From assembly GCA_022778715.1 (NCBI GenBank), contig JALFRW010000007.1, positions 62,001 through 126,000 on the forward strand: a stretch of 64,000 bases of DNA. Direction: 5' to 3'. This document shows positions 9,412 through 18,970 of this stretch, piece by piece. Both the position numbers and the translations under genes were made by a program. Source of the DNA: Ezakiella sp. GTDB lineage: Bacteria > Bacillota > Clostridia > Tissierellales > Peptoniphilaceae. The notes under the pieces are model-generated. The model was not told the DNA's origin. It searched no databases and was given only the letters and a program-made list of their open reading frames with translations. Numbering within the stretch: the first letter of the stretch is position 1; the number at the start of each line of letters is the position of its first letter.

Positions 9412-10349
9412 TTTATATTCGCTTTTACAATTTTACTCTTGCCAATGTCAGTTATAACAGGTAAATTCACTGTGCCGTCATTGTTTATTTTTTTATCTCC
9501 ACTGAAATCAAAGTCTCCATCGAAACTTATATCTAAATCACCATATAGTAATTCATAAAAATCTTTAAAATATTTACTTACCTCTTTGCTGCTGTATCCT
9601 ATAAGCGATTCCAAATAAAGACCAATTGCAACCGCCTCTCCGTGAGTGATATTATAGTTCATTTTGCTTTCGATAAAATGTCCCACAGTGTGACCCGCGT
9701 TTAAAAGTTGTCTATTGAAATGATCTTCAAAATCAGACTTCGTTATTTCGTGTTTTTTTAAAGGTGCATAATTAATAAGATTTCTTGCAACTTTAATAGT
9801 TTCTCCATATTTTAGCTTTTTAAACATTTCCTCTGCAAGCTTTCCATCAAAAAGTGCCGCCAGTTTTATGCCTTCTACAAGCCCATCATTTAAATTCATT
9901 TTGTCCAAAGTTTTAATGAAATTTTCGTCTATGATAACGACTTCCGCAGCTTTAAAAATTCCAATATTGTTTTTTAATCCGTGAAAATTTATTCCACACT
10001 TACCTCCAATGGCAGCATCAGTCATTGCTAAAAGTGTGGTTGGGATGATAACATGTTTTATTCCACGCTTATAAATTCCAGCTGCAAAAGCTCCTACATC
10101 GGATATAGTTCCTCCGCCAATTATATACATGCACGCATCTCTTGTTAGATTGCGCCTATTCATCTCTTCCAAAATATAAAAGAGCATTTCCTTGGTCTTT
10201 GCACTTTCACCAGCATCTATAAAAAAAGTGTCTTCAGGAAATATATCTGAATATAGATTTCTTAAACCCGCGTCCGCTATCACAAAATATTCAGTTGAAT
10301 AAAGATAATCGCTAGGAGATGCGATTTTAATAAAAACTATTTGTTCCAC
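9369..10349 (-). CDS. aroB: 3-dehydroquinate synthase
   Basis: NAD- and zinc-dependent cyclisation of DAHP to 3-dehydroquinate. The 326-residue protein has IGGGTISDVGAFAAG (NAD-binding turn), PTTLLAMTDAAIGGKCGIN, the metal Glu in LVEGIKLA, the metal His in LNAGHTVGH and the second in THGEAVAIGL. It overlaps aroF by 13 bases and aroA by 43. A little shorter than the usual 350-360. Confidence 0.93.
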   Translation of the reverse strand: MEQIVFIKIASPSDYLYSTEYFVIADAGLRNLYSDIFPEDTFFIDAGESAKTKEMLFYILEEMNRRNLTRDACMYIIGGGTISDVGAFAAGIYKRGIKHVIIPTTLLAMTDAAIGGKCGINFHGLKNNIGIFKAAEVVIIDENFIKTLDKMNLNDGLVEGIKLAALFDGKLAEEMFKKLKYGETIKVARNLINYAPLKKHEITKSDFEDHFNRQLLNAGHTVGHFIESKMNYNITHGEAVAIGLYLESLIGYSSKEVSKYFKDFYELLYGDLDISFDGDFDFSGDKKINNDGTVNLPVITDIGKSKIVKANIKCIEDILKKSLAKK

Positions 10350-11050
10350 AAGTCCTCCAATATTTTATCAAATATTTCAAGTCCTATCGTTTGCTTTGAA
10401 TCACTCAAAGCTTTATCCGGTTGTTCATGCACTTCCACAATAATTCCGTCTGCCCCAGCCGCTATTGCCGCCTTTGCAGCACTTCTCACAAAATTACGAT
10501 TGCCCGTTGAATGGCTCGGGTCAGCAATCACTTTATAATTTGTGTTTTGCTTTAAATAAATTATAGCTCCAATGTCCAACACATTTCTCGTAACATCGTC
10601 AAAACTTCTAATTCCTCTTTCGCATAGAGTTATATCCTTGTTGCCACTTTGCTTTATATATTCCGCTGCCATTAGCAGCTCATAAACTGTATTTGCAAAT
10701 CCGCGCTTTAAAATAATCGGCTTATTTGTAGTGCCAATTTCTTTCAGCAGTTCAAAATTTTGCATGTTACGAGCTCCAATTTGAAATACATCAACATAGT
10801 CATAGAGCTTTTCAATTTGCCTTACTCCAACTACTTCTGTCACAGTCTTTAATCCCATATTTTGAATTTCACGTAAAATTGGCAGTCCATCGTATCCAAT
10901 TCCTTGAAAATCGTTTGGGTTGGTACGAGGCTTAAAAAGTGCAGCACGCATTTCAGTTATCCCTCGCGCTTTTAATTTTTCGGCAAGTACAAGTGCTTGA
11001 GTCTCATTTTCAATTGCACACGAACCCGCAATAATCCTAACCAATTTCAT
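10337..11050 (-). CDS. aroF: 3-deoxy-7-phosphoheptulonate (DAHP) synthase, type I-beta, no regulatory domain
   Basis: First step of the shikimate pathway, from PEP and erythrose 4-phosphate. About 237 residues, consisting of the catalytic barrel alone: IIAGSCAIE at the N-terminus, FKPRTNP, the EVxxVRQIEKL strand, IGARNMQNF, PIILKRG, ITLCERGIR, the Mn-site DPSHSTG and the VEVHEQPDKALSD end. No N-terminal ferredoxin-like or fused chorismate-mutase domain, so feedback control by the common fused domains is not expected. I chose the ATG at 11050, just before the conserved VRIIAGSC; it lies inside the end of aroE (14-base overlap). A longer frame reaching 11107 would overlap aroE without conserved sequence. 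Confidence 0.9.
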   Translation of the reverse strand: MKLVRIIAGSCAIENETQALVLAEKLKARGITEMRAALFKPRTNPNDFQGIGYDGLPILREIQNMGLKTVTEVVGVRQIEKLYDYVDVFQIGARNMQNFELLKEIGTTNKPIILKRGFANTVYELLMAAEYIKQSGNKDITLCERGIRSFDDVTRNVLDIGAIIYLKQNTNYKVIADPSHSTGNRNFVRSAAKAAIAAGADGIIVEVHEQPDKALSDSKQTIGLEIFDKILEDLWNK

Positions 11051-11768
11051 CACCCTTAAATAATTTATATGCCTTTTCGGCCTGATAATAGAGCATATCA
11101 ATGCCATTTTTTGTTTTAATTCCTTGAGATTTCATAAGATTTAAATACAAAGTTTCATCCGGCGTGTATATAACATCGGCTGCTGTCTTTTGCGATTTAA
11201 ATCTAAAATCCAAAATTGTTTTTCTTTCATTAAATCCAACATTTGTCGCATTTATCACATTTTCAAAATCGCAATTTATAAAACTCGTTATAACTTTTAA
11301 ATTCGGTTTTATTTTATACAGCCAATCATTCTTGTTGTCACGAGCATAAATTGTGATATCTCTATCACGGAATGCATAAACTATCGCCCTTGCTGCCCCG
11401 CCACGACCAAGCACCAAAATATTGCCATCATGAAAAAAATCACTATATGCTCTTTTAGCACCGTATTCGTCAGTATTATATCCGAAAAGTTTGCCGTTTT
11501 TAACAATAACAGTGTTCACCGCTTCAACTTTTTGAGACACATCGTCAATCTCGTCCATGTAATTCATCACCAAATTTTTGTACGGATGTGTTACATTAAA
11601 CCCTTTTAAATTCTTTTTAGCGTAATCTATAAACTCCTTTAAATCATTCTGCTTTATATCGATATTTTCATAACTAAATTCTATACTTTGAGCTTGTGAA
11701 AATTTTTTGTACATTTCTTTTGAGCGAGAATATTTAATATTTTGTCCAATTAGGCAAGCCTTAATCAT
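11037..11768 (-). CDS. aroE: Shikimate dehydrogenase
   Basis: NADPH-dependent reduction of dehydroshikimate. 243 residues from the ATG at 11768, a compact version of the usual 270-290. Features: IGQNIKYSRSKEM substrate loop, the catalytic Lys in FNVTHPYK, the NTD motif in YNTDEYGA, glycine-rich LGRGGAARA, NATNVGF and the IYTPDETLY loop. The start forms an ATGATTAA overlap with the yvcK stop, so upstream in-frame methionines are rejected. Finding aroE directly after yvcK is unusual: whiA often follows there in Firmicutes. Confidence 0.93.
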   Translation of the reverse strand: MIKACLIGQNIKYSRSKEMYKKFSQAQSIEFSYENIDIKQNDLKEFIDYAKKNLKGFNVTHPYKNLVMNYMDEIDDVSQKVEAVNTVIVKNGKLFGYNTDEYGAKRAYSDFFHDGNILVLGRGGAARAIVYAFRDRDITIYARDNKNDWLYKIKPNLKVITSFINCDFENVINATNVGFNERKTILDFRFKSQKTAADVIYTPDETLYLNLMKSQGIKTKNGIDMLYYQAEKAYKLFKGDEIG

Positions 11769-12699
11769 GAAATAGCTCCAATAGTTTTTTAGCAACATTT
11801 TTCGCATCACTACGAATATAGCCCTTCTTTTCTTCCAAAAAGTTCCCTGTTTTAAGTCTGTCGCCAAAGAATTTTATCTCTTCTTCGCTTGGAAGCACCA
11901 CGTCACTGCCTTCCAAATTATATTTTTTTATAGTATTTGCATTTGGTACCAATGTGTTTGCAATGCAATAGTCGATTGGTCTATCCAAATATTTCTCGAT
12001 CTCAAAAATGTGGTCCGACAAACTAAAGCGATACGTTTCTTCAGGCTGAGTCATAACATTTGAAATATAAATAATTTTTTTGTCTTGCAGAATCTCTTTC
12101 ATGCCGCTCACAAGTAAATTGCAAATAACCGATGTGTAAAGGCTGCCCGGTCCCAATGTTATAAAATCCGCTTCTTCAATGGCTTTTTTTGCATTTTGCG
12201 TGATTTTAACTTCGCTTATCAAAGAAAGCTCTTCAATTTTTGCCTTTCTTTTTAGCGCAAAAAGAGCAATCTCCGATTCACCAAGCACTGTAAGCCCATC
12301 AGAAAGCTTTGCACAAAGGTCCATATTATCAATCGTTACCGGATAAACACTGCCGCTAATTTTAAGCACGTTTGAAACAAGCTCAATTCCTTTTTCAAAC
12401 GAACCTTCGTTTTTCACCATTCCGGCAATGATGAGATTTCCGAGTGACTGATTATTTAAAATTCCCTCTTTAAACCTATAGTTCAAAAGTTTTTGCAAAT
12501 CTTCCGGTGCTTCAGAAAGAGCTAGCAAACAATTTCTTATGTCTCCCGGTGGAAGCATGTTTAAATCTTCTCTTAAAATACCACTTCCCCCGCCATTGTC
12601 ACCAACTGTCACAATTGCTGATACATGAAAATATTTTTTTAGTCCATAAAGAAGTATGCTTAGTCCTGTTCCTCCACCTATTGCTGCCACCTTAAGCAT
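11761..12699 (-). CDS. yvcK: YvcK/CofD-like gluconeogenesis and morphogenesis factor
   Basis: UPF0052 protein of 312 residues. The N-terminus holds the glycine-rich IGGGTGLSILLYGLK nucleotide-binding turn and the VGDNGGGSGILR, PPGDIRNCL and GPGSLYTS blocks typical of the family. Known Bacillus homologues bind UDP-sugars and are needed for normal morphology on gluconeogenic carbon. Its ATG overlaps the rapZ stop (ATGCTTAA), matching the conserved rapZ-yvcK pairing. Confidence 0.94.
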   Translation of the reverse strand: MLKVAAIGGGTGLSILLYGLKKYFHVSAIVTVGDNGGGSGILREDLNMLPPGDIRNCLLALSEAPEDLQKLLNYRFKEGILNNQSLGNLIIAGMVKNEGSFEKGIELVSNVLKISGSVYPVTIDNMDLCAKLSDGLTVLGESEIALFALKRKAKIEELSLISEVKITQNAKKAIEEADFITLGPGSLYTSVICNLLVSGMKEILQDKKIIYISNVMTQPEETYRFSLSDHIFEIEKYLDRPIDYCIANTLVPNANTIKKYNLEGSDVVLPSEEEIKFFGDRLKTGNFLEEKKGYIRSDAKNVAKKLLELFHD

Positions 12700-13540
12700 C
12701 TTTATCTCCCAAATCTCGATTTATAATCGTTATCATGATGTCTTTTGCTTTCAAAATATCCGCGGTTTTTCTTGCCACGCTCACAGAGCGTTGACGTCCG
12801 CCCGTGCATCCAAAAGAAACTATAAGTTGTTCCTTACCTTCACGTTCGTAATAAGGAATTAAAAATTCCAAAAGGCTTGAAACTTTTTCAATAAAAATTG
12901 GAGTTTCAGGTTGCGATAGCACATAATTGTAGCAATCTTCGTTGTAACCTGATTTATATCTGAGATCTGGAATATAATACGGATTCTTAATAAATCTCAC
13001 GTCAAATACCAAATCAGAATCAAGCGACAATCCATTTTTAAACCCAAAAGTGGTGAAAATAACAGAAATTTTATTCTTGTCATTCATCACAATATTGTGC
13101 ACCATTTCTTTTAGTTCGCCCAAGTTCAAATTCGTTGTGTCTATTGGAATCGAAATTTCAACAATGTCTCGCATTAAATCACGTTCTTTTTGAATACCTT
13201 CTGTGATTGAACCTGTTTTACTTAAAGGATGAAGTCTTCTTTTTTCTTTAAAACGCTTAATTAAAGTTTCGTCAGATGCGTTTAAAAATAGCACTTTTGC
13301 ATCATATTTATTTTTCAAATTTTTTATTGCATTAAACAGTTCGCTTGAAAAGACCCTCCCTCTTTGGTCAAGTGCAAGCGCAACTTTGTCCACTGCGGGA
13401 GTTTTTTCCATCAAACTCACAAAGTCATTTATAAGCGGTAGCGGTAAATTATCTACGCATTGAAATCCTTCGTCTTCCAAAATATTTAACGTTGATGTCT
13501 TTCCGGCTCCACTTAATCCGGTTACAATTACAAGTTCCAT
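12692..13540 (-). CDS. rapZ: RapZ/YvcJ nucleotide-binding protein
   Basis: P-loop protein of 282 residues: Walker A GLSGAGKTS near residue 8-16, VDNLPLPL, ALDQRGR, RRLHPLS and the C-terminal FGCTGGRQRSV. In E. coli RapZ guides RNase E cleavage of GlmZ; in Firmicutes (YvcJ) the role is less clear. I use the ATG at 13540, matching the usual MELV start; an in-frame GTG two codons upstream would instead overlap the murB stop. Lies between murB and yvcK. Confidence 0.93.
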   Translation of the reverse strand: MELVIVTGLSGAGKTSTLNILEDEGFQCVDNLPLPLINDFVSLMEKTPAVDKVALALDQRGRVFSSELFNAIKNLKNKYDAKVLFLNASDETLIKRFKEKRRLHPLSKTGSITEGIQKERDLMRDIVEISIPIDTTNLNLGELKEMVHNIVMNDKNKISVIFTTFGFKNGLSLDSDLVFDVRFIKNPYYIPDLRYKSGYNEDCYNYVLSQPETPIFIEKVSSLLEFLIPYYEREGKEQLIVSFGCTGGRQRSVSVARKTADILKAKDIMITIINRDLGDKDA

Positions 13541-13542
13541 AT

Positions 13543-14388
13543 TCACCTCAAAACTCTAATTTCTAATTCTAATTTCACTCCATACTTTTCATATATAATA
13601 TCTTGTACTTTATCAATTAATTGAGTGACATCTTCAAAAGTTGCATTATCATAATTTATAATAAAACCGGCGTGTTTTTCAGAAACCATTGCTCCACCAA
13701 TTTTAAGTCCTTTCAAACCCGCTTCGTCAATCATTTGCGATGCGTATCCGGCTTTCGGTCTTTTAAACACACTACCGCAAGACGGGAAGTTTAAAGGTTG
13801 TTTATCACGCCTCCTGCCATTTAAATCATTTATAACCGCAAAAATTTCGTCATAATTTCCGGATTCAGTAAAAAAATCCGCTTCCAAAATTATTTCACCG
13901 CTTTCTTGAAAAGTGCTAAACCTTTTTTTAAATACAATTTCATCTCGATTATAAATTTTTATCTTATTATCTTTTATCGCTTTCACGCTCTTAATAATAT
14001 TTTTAATCTCGCCTCCATAAGCACCCGCATTCATATAAATTGCACCTCCAACACTTCCGGGAATTCCGTCCAAAAATTCAAAACCGGTCTTCTTGTTTGA
14101 AAGCGCAAATTGACTGAGAGCTCGAAGCCTTGCACCTGCCTGTGCAGTAATAATATCGTCTTTTATGCTAATTTCTGAAAAATTGTCACGCAAGAACATA
14201 AAAGTTTTTTTTAAATCTCCATCCGGGATCAAAACATTTGTGCAGTTCCCAAGTACAATCACATCTTTGTCCTCGTTTAAGACTTGTGCAATCTCCTCTA
14301 TAGATTCAGGAAAATATATTTTTTTAGCAATTCCTCCAACCTTCATTGAAGAATAAGGTTTAATTGATTCATTTTCTTTTATTCTCAT
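13543..14388 (-). CDS. murB: UDP-N-acetylenolpyruvoylglucosamine reductase
   Basis: FAD/NADPH-dependent reduction giving UDP-MurNAc, an early peptidoglycan step. 281 residues from the ATG at 14388: SSMKVGG, the FAD loop VLGNCTNVL, the GIPGSVGGAIYMNAGAYGG signature, Arg in GRRRDKQPL, the catalytic Ser in CGSVFKRP, and the EIRVL end. GAGGTG lies just before this ATG and overlaps an upstream ATG (14400), which is therefore not the start. First gene of the ten-gene operon. Confidence 0.94.
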   Translation of the reverse strand: MRIKENESIKPYSSMKVGGIAKKIYFPESIEEIAQVLNEDKDVIVLGNCTNVLIPDGDLKKTFMFLRDNFSEISIKDDIITAQAGARLRALSQFALSNKKTGFEFLDGIPGSVGGAIYMNAGAYGGEIKNIIKSVKAIKDNKIKIYNRDEIVFKKRFSTFQESGEIILEADFFTESGNYDEIFAVINDLNGRRRDKQPLNFPSCGSVFKRPKAGYASQMIDEAGLKGLKIGGAMVSEKHAGFIINYDNATFEDVTQLIDKVQDIIYEKYGVKLELEIRVLR

Positions 14389-14404
14389 CGTACACCTCAT
14401 ATAA

Positions 14405-14413
14405 ATTATAGCA
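14405..14413 (-). promoter_or_regulatory. Extended -10 promoter for the murB-rapZ-yvcK-aro operon
   Basis: Minus-strand TGCTATAAT (14405-14413), an extended -10 element; no good -35 is visible. It would start transcription a few bases before the murB ribosome-binding site, giving a very short leader. No other promoter is obvious for the ten overlapping genes downstream. Confidence 0.6.
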
Positions 14414-14454
14414 TATTTTATTAGAAATTAATAAATAAAAAGATTACAAGCAAA

Positions 14455-14491
14455 CAAAAAACTCTACGTAAAAAACATAGAGTTTGTTTTT
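14455..14491 (-). terminator. Intrinsic terminator after the MalY-like gene
   Basis: Minus-strand hairpin with arms around AACTCTATG and CGTAGAGTT, followed by a T-rich stretch, starting at the stop codon of the aminotransferase-fold gene and separating it from the murB promoter. Confidence 0.78.
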
Positions 14492-15656
14492 ATTTGAAAT
14501 TTTCTTTTATTCTCTTGCAAGCGTTACGAATGATATCGGTTGGTGCTGCGAGATTAATTCTTTCGTATCCTGAGCCTGTCTCGCCAAATATTCTGCCCGG
14601 GTCTGTGATTACACCACTTCCAGCAAGTAGCTTTTCTCTCATTTCATCGTCCATTTCGTATTCATGGAAATCTAGTAGCAAAAGATAAGTTCCCGTAGTG
14701 TTCATAATTTTTATCTTAGTATCTTTTAATTCTTCGCGAACTACTTCGATATTTTCCACAACCTTGTCAATAAATTGATTTAGCCATTCTTCACATTCGT
14801 TATAGCAAATCTCTGTAGCCTTAAATCCCAGAGCCGAGTTCGCACCTGTAAGTGACATATTTGTAGCAGTTCTGAACTTTTCACGTAATTCATCATTCTT
14901 AATAATTGTTGCACAAACTCCCATTCCTGCCAAGTTAAACGTCTTTGAAGCTGAAGTGAAGGTGATGGTTTTTTCTGCAAGCTCGTCTGAAAGAGTTTGA
15001 AAAACTGTATGCTTTATGCCTGGCAAAATTATGTCCGAGTGAATTTCGTCACTAATTAAATACAAGTCATTTTCTAAAATAATTCTTTCAAGCTTTTCAA
15101 GCTCTTCCCTCCTCCAAACTCTGGATGCAGGATTGTGAGGTGAGCAGAAAAGTAAAACTTTATTTTCCGGTTTTTTTGCCAGCTCTTCAAACTTTTCAAA
15201 GTCGATAAAAAAGTCTTCTCCTCTCTTAATTAGCGGAGCATCTGCAACCACCCTATCTTGTGTCATTATTGCATTATAAAACGGATAATAAACCGGTGAA
15301 AATAAAATCACACCGTCTCCCGGATTTGTCAGACATCTTATGGCGCTAAAAATTGCAGGCACAACGCCGGAATTATTTACAACCCATTTTCTCATAATAT
15401 CAAAATCGTGAATTCTATGCATCCACGATTCTAATGCATCATAATAAGAATTGTTTGCAATTGTGTATCCCAAAACCACTTCGTCTAAATAATTTTTTAG
15501 TCCTTCCACAAGTTCCGGTGGATTTCTAAATTCCATATCTGCAACAGAGAGCGGAATCACGCTCTTACCTAAATCAGGGTATTGTTTAAAAGCAGATATA
15601 TATTTAGATGAGCCTTGACTTTTTCTGTCTGTAATTGTTTCAAAATCGTACTTCAT
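14490..15656 (-). CDS. MalY/PatB-type PLP-dependent C-S lyase or aminotransferase
   Basis: Fold-type I PLP enzyme of 388 residues in the MalY/PatB (cystathionine beta-lyase) branch: PLSVADMEFRNPP near the N-terminus, GYTIANNSYYDALESW, FSPVYYPFYNA, CSPHNPASRVW, the Asp of LISDEIHSDI, the PLP Lys in SASKTFNLAG and a C-terminal RINLAAP Arg. Members cleave cystathionine or cysteine to pyruvate, ammonia and a thiol or sulfide; aminotransferase activity cannot be excluded. The start is two bases after the class IV aminotransferase stop. Confidence 0.9.
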   Translation of the reverse strand: MKYDFETITDRKSQGSSKYISAFKQYPDLGKSVIPLSVADMEFRNPPELVEGLKNYLDEVVLGYTIANNSYYDALESWMHRIHDFDIMRKWVVNNSGVVPAIFSAIRCLTNPGDGVILFSPVYYPFYNAIMTQDRVVADAPLIKRGEDFFIDFEKFEELAKKPENKVLLFCSPHNPASRVWRREELEKLERIILENDLYLISDEIHSDIILPGIKHTVFQTLSDELAEKTITFTSASKTFNLAGMGVCATIIKNDELREKFRTATNMSLTGANSALGFKATEICYNECEEWLNQFIDKVVENIEVVREELKDTKIKIMNTTGTYLLLLDFHEYEMDDEMREKLLAGSGVITDPGRIFGETGSGYERINLAAPTDIIRNACKRIKENFK

Positions 15657-15658
15657 AA

Positions 15659-16426
15659 CTATCCTTTCATATTTAACTTATATTTTTCAATATACTCCCT
15701 AAATTTTTTAGCAATTTCTAAAGTGAATTCATAATCCTTACCCGAAAAAACTTTGTCGCCAATCTTTTTAATCGGAACCACATCCATACCTGTCCCGGAA
15801 AGCATTGCACCATCAATATTATTTATACCTTCTTTTGATAGTTCCTTCTCGCGAATTTCGATAGAATATTCCTCTTTTAAAAGTTTGTACAAATTTTTTT
15901 TGACAACTCCCGGAAGCGAATTTTTCTTTGGCGGCTCATACAAAATGCCATCCATTAAATAATAAAAATTAGAGCGTGAACCTTCGCTTATTGCTCCATC
16001 ACGCACAAGCAAAAATTCAAACAAATCTTCTTCTTCCATTTTGTGTGCAATGTCTTCTTTGAATTTTTTTCTGTAAAGCTTGAGTTCAGGTTCTTCTCTA
16101 TAAAAATCATACAAATCAGTATCCACACCATGCGCTCTTTCGTCATCTGTAACTTCACGAATGTCAAAATCTGTCACATAGATATCGTCACGATCCACAA
16201 TAAGCATTACACTGCGTCTATTAAAATTGGGAATGAACGAGTTCAAACACAACTTGGCCTTCTCGAATAAATAAAATTTACCACATTTTTCCAAGTTGAA
16301 CTTGAGTCTATTGATATGATCCTCAAAAAACAAATAAACTCCATCCTCATACCTAAGCACCTCATATAAAAATTCATCCTTAAATTCTGGTTTTTCAGCT
16401 ATAACAGCACCGTTTTTTGTAATCAT
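15659..16426 (-). CDS. Class IV (D-amino acid/branched-chain/PabC-type) aminotransferase family protein
   Basis: PLP enzyme of fold type IV, 255 residues. Visible: FEDHINRLKFN near 35, the RKKF lysines near 135, GAISEGSRSNFYYL (Glu of the PLP site) and the SLPGVVKK loop. Could be aminodeoxychorismate lyase, D-alanine aminotransferase-like or another member; the short length and SEGSRSN motif do not settle it. Seventeen bases after typA and two before the MalY-like gene, with GGGGTG as ribosome-binding site. Confidence 0.82.
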   Translation of the reverse strand: MITKNGAVIAEKPEFKDEFLYEVLRYEDGVYLFFEDHINRLKFNLEKCGKFYLFEKAKLCLNSFIPNFNRRSVMLIVDRDDIYVTDFDIREVTDDERAHGVDTDLYDFYREEPELKLYRKKFKEDIAHKMEEEDLFEFLLVRDGAISEGSRSNFYYLMDGILYEPPKKNSLPGVVKKNLYKLLKEEYSIEIREKELSKEGINNIDGAMLSGTGMDVVPIKKIGDKVFSGKDYEFTLEIAKKFREYIEKYKLNMKG

Positions 16427-16443
16427 AATTCACCCCACAAATA

Positions 16444-18255
16444 TTAATTTTTCTTTGATTTGTATCTCTTTTGATTTGATAAAATCTTCTTTCTAATTCT
16501 AATTGATTCCGGCGTCACTTCAATAAGTTCATCTTCTTCAATAAACTCGAGAGCTTCTTCTAAAGTCATTGTAATTGGCGGCACAAGCTTTAAATTGTCA
16601 TCTGTGCCGGCAGCGCGCATATTTGTCTTTTGCTTTTCCTTACCAACATTAACCTCGATATCCAGTCCCTTTGGATTTTCCCCGACAATCATTCCTTCAT
16701 ACACGTCTACACCCGGTCCAATGAAAAGATTTCCTCTTTCTTGGGCTTGAAACAAACCGTATGTGGTTGAAGTTGTATTTTCAAATGCGATTAAAGACCC
16801 CATTAATCTCTTTGGAATTTCACCTTTGAATGGTTCAAAATCCTTAAACTCCGTGTTAATGATTCCTTCTCCACGTGTATCTGTCATAAATTCTTGTCTA
16901 TAACCAATAAGCCCGCGAGCTGGAATTTCAAATACAAGTCTGGAATATCCTCCTCTGCTTTCTGTCATGGTTTTTAGTTCGGCTTTTCTTTGTCCAAGCT
17001 TGTCCATTATTGCGCCGATATATGTTGGATCTACATCAATTGTAACCGTTTCAATTGGCTCAAGCTTTTGACCTTTTTCGTCCCTTTTATATAAAACATG
17101 TGGTTTTGAAACTTGAAATTCATAGCCTTCTCTTCGCATTGTTTCAATCAAAACAGAAATATGAAGTTCGCCTCTTCCTTTAACAATAAATGCATCAGTT
17201 GTATCTGTTTCTTCCACTTTCATGGAAACATTTGTTTCAATTTCTTTCATAAGTCTGCTGCGTAGTTGACGAGAAGTAACATACTTTCCTTCTCTGCCGG
17301 CAAATGGTGAATCATTTACACTAAATGTCATGGAAATAGTTGGCTCGCTAATTTTTACAAATTCAATAGCGCTTTCTCCTTCGATTGTCAAAGTGTCACC
17401 AATTTCTATATCAGGAATACCTGTCACAGCCACTATGTTTCCGGCGGTTGAACTTCCCACTTCTACTCTTTTTAAGCCTTCAAATTCAAAAAGCCCTGCA
17501 ATCTTTGCATTCAATTTTCTAGTTGGATCGTTATGATTAATAACCACCATATTACCCTTAGGAGTAAGTGTGCCCGATTCAATCCTTCCAATCCCAATTC
17601 TTCCTAGATAATCACTATAGTCAATTGTAGAAATCAAAAGTTTTGGTGCACCATCAACATTTGCCTTTGGCGCCGGGATATATTTAAGAATAGCATCGAA
17701 AAGTTCGTGCAAATCTGTTGCGGGTTCAATAGCACTGTATCCGCAGTACCCTTCTCTTGCAGATGCAAATAAAAATGGTGCGTCTAGTTGATCTTCGCCT
17801 GCGCCAAGTTCAATAAAAAGTTCCAAAACTTCGTCAATAACTTCATCAACTCGAGCATCTTTGCGGTCAATTTTATTAATAATAACAATAACTTTTAAAT
17901 CTAAATCAAAAGCTTTCTTCAAAACAAACTTTGTTTGTGGCATTGGTCCTTCAAAAGAGTCCACCAAAAGCAAAACTCCGTCTGCCATCTTCAAAACACG
18001 TTCAACCTCTCCTCCAAAATCTGCGTGACCGGGAGTATCTATAATATTAATTTTTGTATCTTTATACATTACTGAAGTGTTCTTACTTGTAATAGTAATT
18101 CCTCTTTCACGCTCCAAATCGTTTGAGTCCATAACACGATCAGCAACAACTTGGTTTTCTCTAAAAATACCGGATTGTTTTAACATCGCATCCACAAGTG
18201 TGGTCTTTCCATGGTCTACGTGAGCGATAATAGCTATATTTCTAATATCATTCAA
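16444..18255 (-). CDS. typA: TypA/BipA ribosome-associated GTPase
   Basis: Translational GTPase of 603 residues acting in 50S maturation and stress growth. G1 [10 protein letters not shown]2 RERGITI, G3 [10 protein letters not shown] and G4 NKIDR are intact, followed by the EF-G-like domains and the TypA-specific C-terminal part ([18 protein letters not shown]). The start codon appears to be TTG (18253-18255): GGAG lies eight bases upstream and there is no in-frame ATG nearby. Full family length. Confidence 0.96.
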   Translation of the reverse strand: MNDIRNIAIIAHVDHGKTTLVDAMLKQSGIFRENQVVADRVMDSNDLERERGITITSKNTSVMYKDTKINIIDTPGHADFGGEVERVLKMADGVLLLVDSFEGPMPQTKFVLKKAFDLDLKVIVIINKIDRKDARVDEVIDEVLELFIELGAGEDQLDAPFLFASAREGYCGYSAIEPATDLHELFDAILKYIPAPKANVDGAPKLLISTIDYSDYLGRIGIGRIESGTLTPKGNMVVINHNDPTRKLNAKIAGLFEFEGLKRVEVGSSTAGNIVAVTGIPDIEIGDTLTIEGESAIEFVKISEPTISMTFSVNDSPFAGREGKYVTSRQLRSRLMKEIETNVSMKVEETDTTDAFIVKGRGELHISVLIETMRREGYEFQVSKPHVLYKRDEKGQKLEPIETVTIDVDPTYIGAIMDKLGQRKAELKTMTESRGGYSRLVFEIPARGLIGYRQEFMTDTRGEGIINTEFKDFEPFKGEIPKRLMGSLIAFENTTSTTYGLFQAQERGNLFIGPGVDVYEGMIVGENPKGLDIEVNVGKEKQKTNMRAAGTDDNLKLVPPITMTLEEALEFIEEDELIEVTPESIRIRKKILSNQKRYKSKKN

Positions 18256-18274
18256 AATATCATCTCCATAAAAT

Positions 18275-18303
18275 ATTATAACAGTTGAAGCTTAATTTTG
18301 CAA
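18275..18303 (-). promoter_or_regulatory. Promoter of typA
   Basis: Minus-strand TTGCAA (18298-18303), 17-base spacer, TATAAT (18275-18280) preceded by TGT, so both a -35 and an extended -10 are present. Confidence 0.82.
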
Positions 18304-18496
18304 TGAAATCACGAAATTAAAGCGGATTTCTATATATGTTTATAACTTATCCTATAAATTTTTTATGAATGATTTTTCGTGGTTTTGAGTTAAATTACAA
18401 TTGGTACCTATAACAATTTATTTAATTAGTGAACAATATGCAAAAATTATACTCTTATTTCTGATTGTAGTTTTTTGTGCATTAAACAACTTTTTC

Positions 18497-18970
18497 TTAT
18501 AAATTTATATAAAATGCAATGCGCGGCTTCGTACCATTGATCATTACAGATCCAAGTTCCATAAATCCATGGTTTCTAATAAATCTCAGCATGTATTTAT
18601 TATCTCTATGGGTATCCAGTGCAAAAATTGTATTACCTTCTGATTTTGCGATTTTTATAATTTCGTTAAAAAAATCGTTACTAAGTCCGGTGCCGCGAAG
18701 TTTTTGGTCTACTACAAAAGTGTGCAAAACTACATAGTCACCGCTCAAATGTAGTTTGTAGTCCACATCTTGTTTTACGATAGCGCCGAATGCATTTTGC
18801 TCTTCAGATATATATCCGTTTCCATTCTTTAGGTATTTTCTTAAAGTGTTTTCATTCGGGCTTCCGTCTTGCCATTGGTCAAGATTCATTTTTTTCATAT
18901 TCTCCCTTGCCTCTTCAATCATTTGAAGCACAACTGGGATATCTTTTTCTTCTAATTTTCTAATCTTCAT
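18497..18970 (-). CDS. GNAT family N-acetyltransferase
   Basis: 157-residue acetyl-CoA-dependent acetyltransferase: an IRKLEEKDIPVV beta-alpha start, FVVDQKLRGTGLSNDF (acetyl-CoA pyrophosphate loop) and a FIRNHGFMELG end. The substrate is unknown. The start overlaps the hemL stop by eleven bases, so it is translated from the hem operon, but nothing shows it acts on tetrapyrroles. Confidence 0.85.
   Translation of the reverse strand: MKIRKLEEKDIPVVLQMIEEARENMKKMNLDQWQDGSPNENTLRKYLKNGNGYISEEQNAFGAIVKQDVDYKLHLSGDYVVLHTFVVDQKLRGTGLSNDFFNEIIKIAKSEGNTIFALDTHRDNKYMLRFIRNHGFMELGSVMINGTKPRIAFYINL

Noticed and set aside
6409..14388. Mobile-element origin of the aro cassette
   Set aside because: No transposase, integrase, direct repeats or tRNA borders are visible; only gene order and apparent composition hint at transfer.
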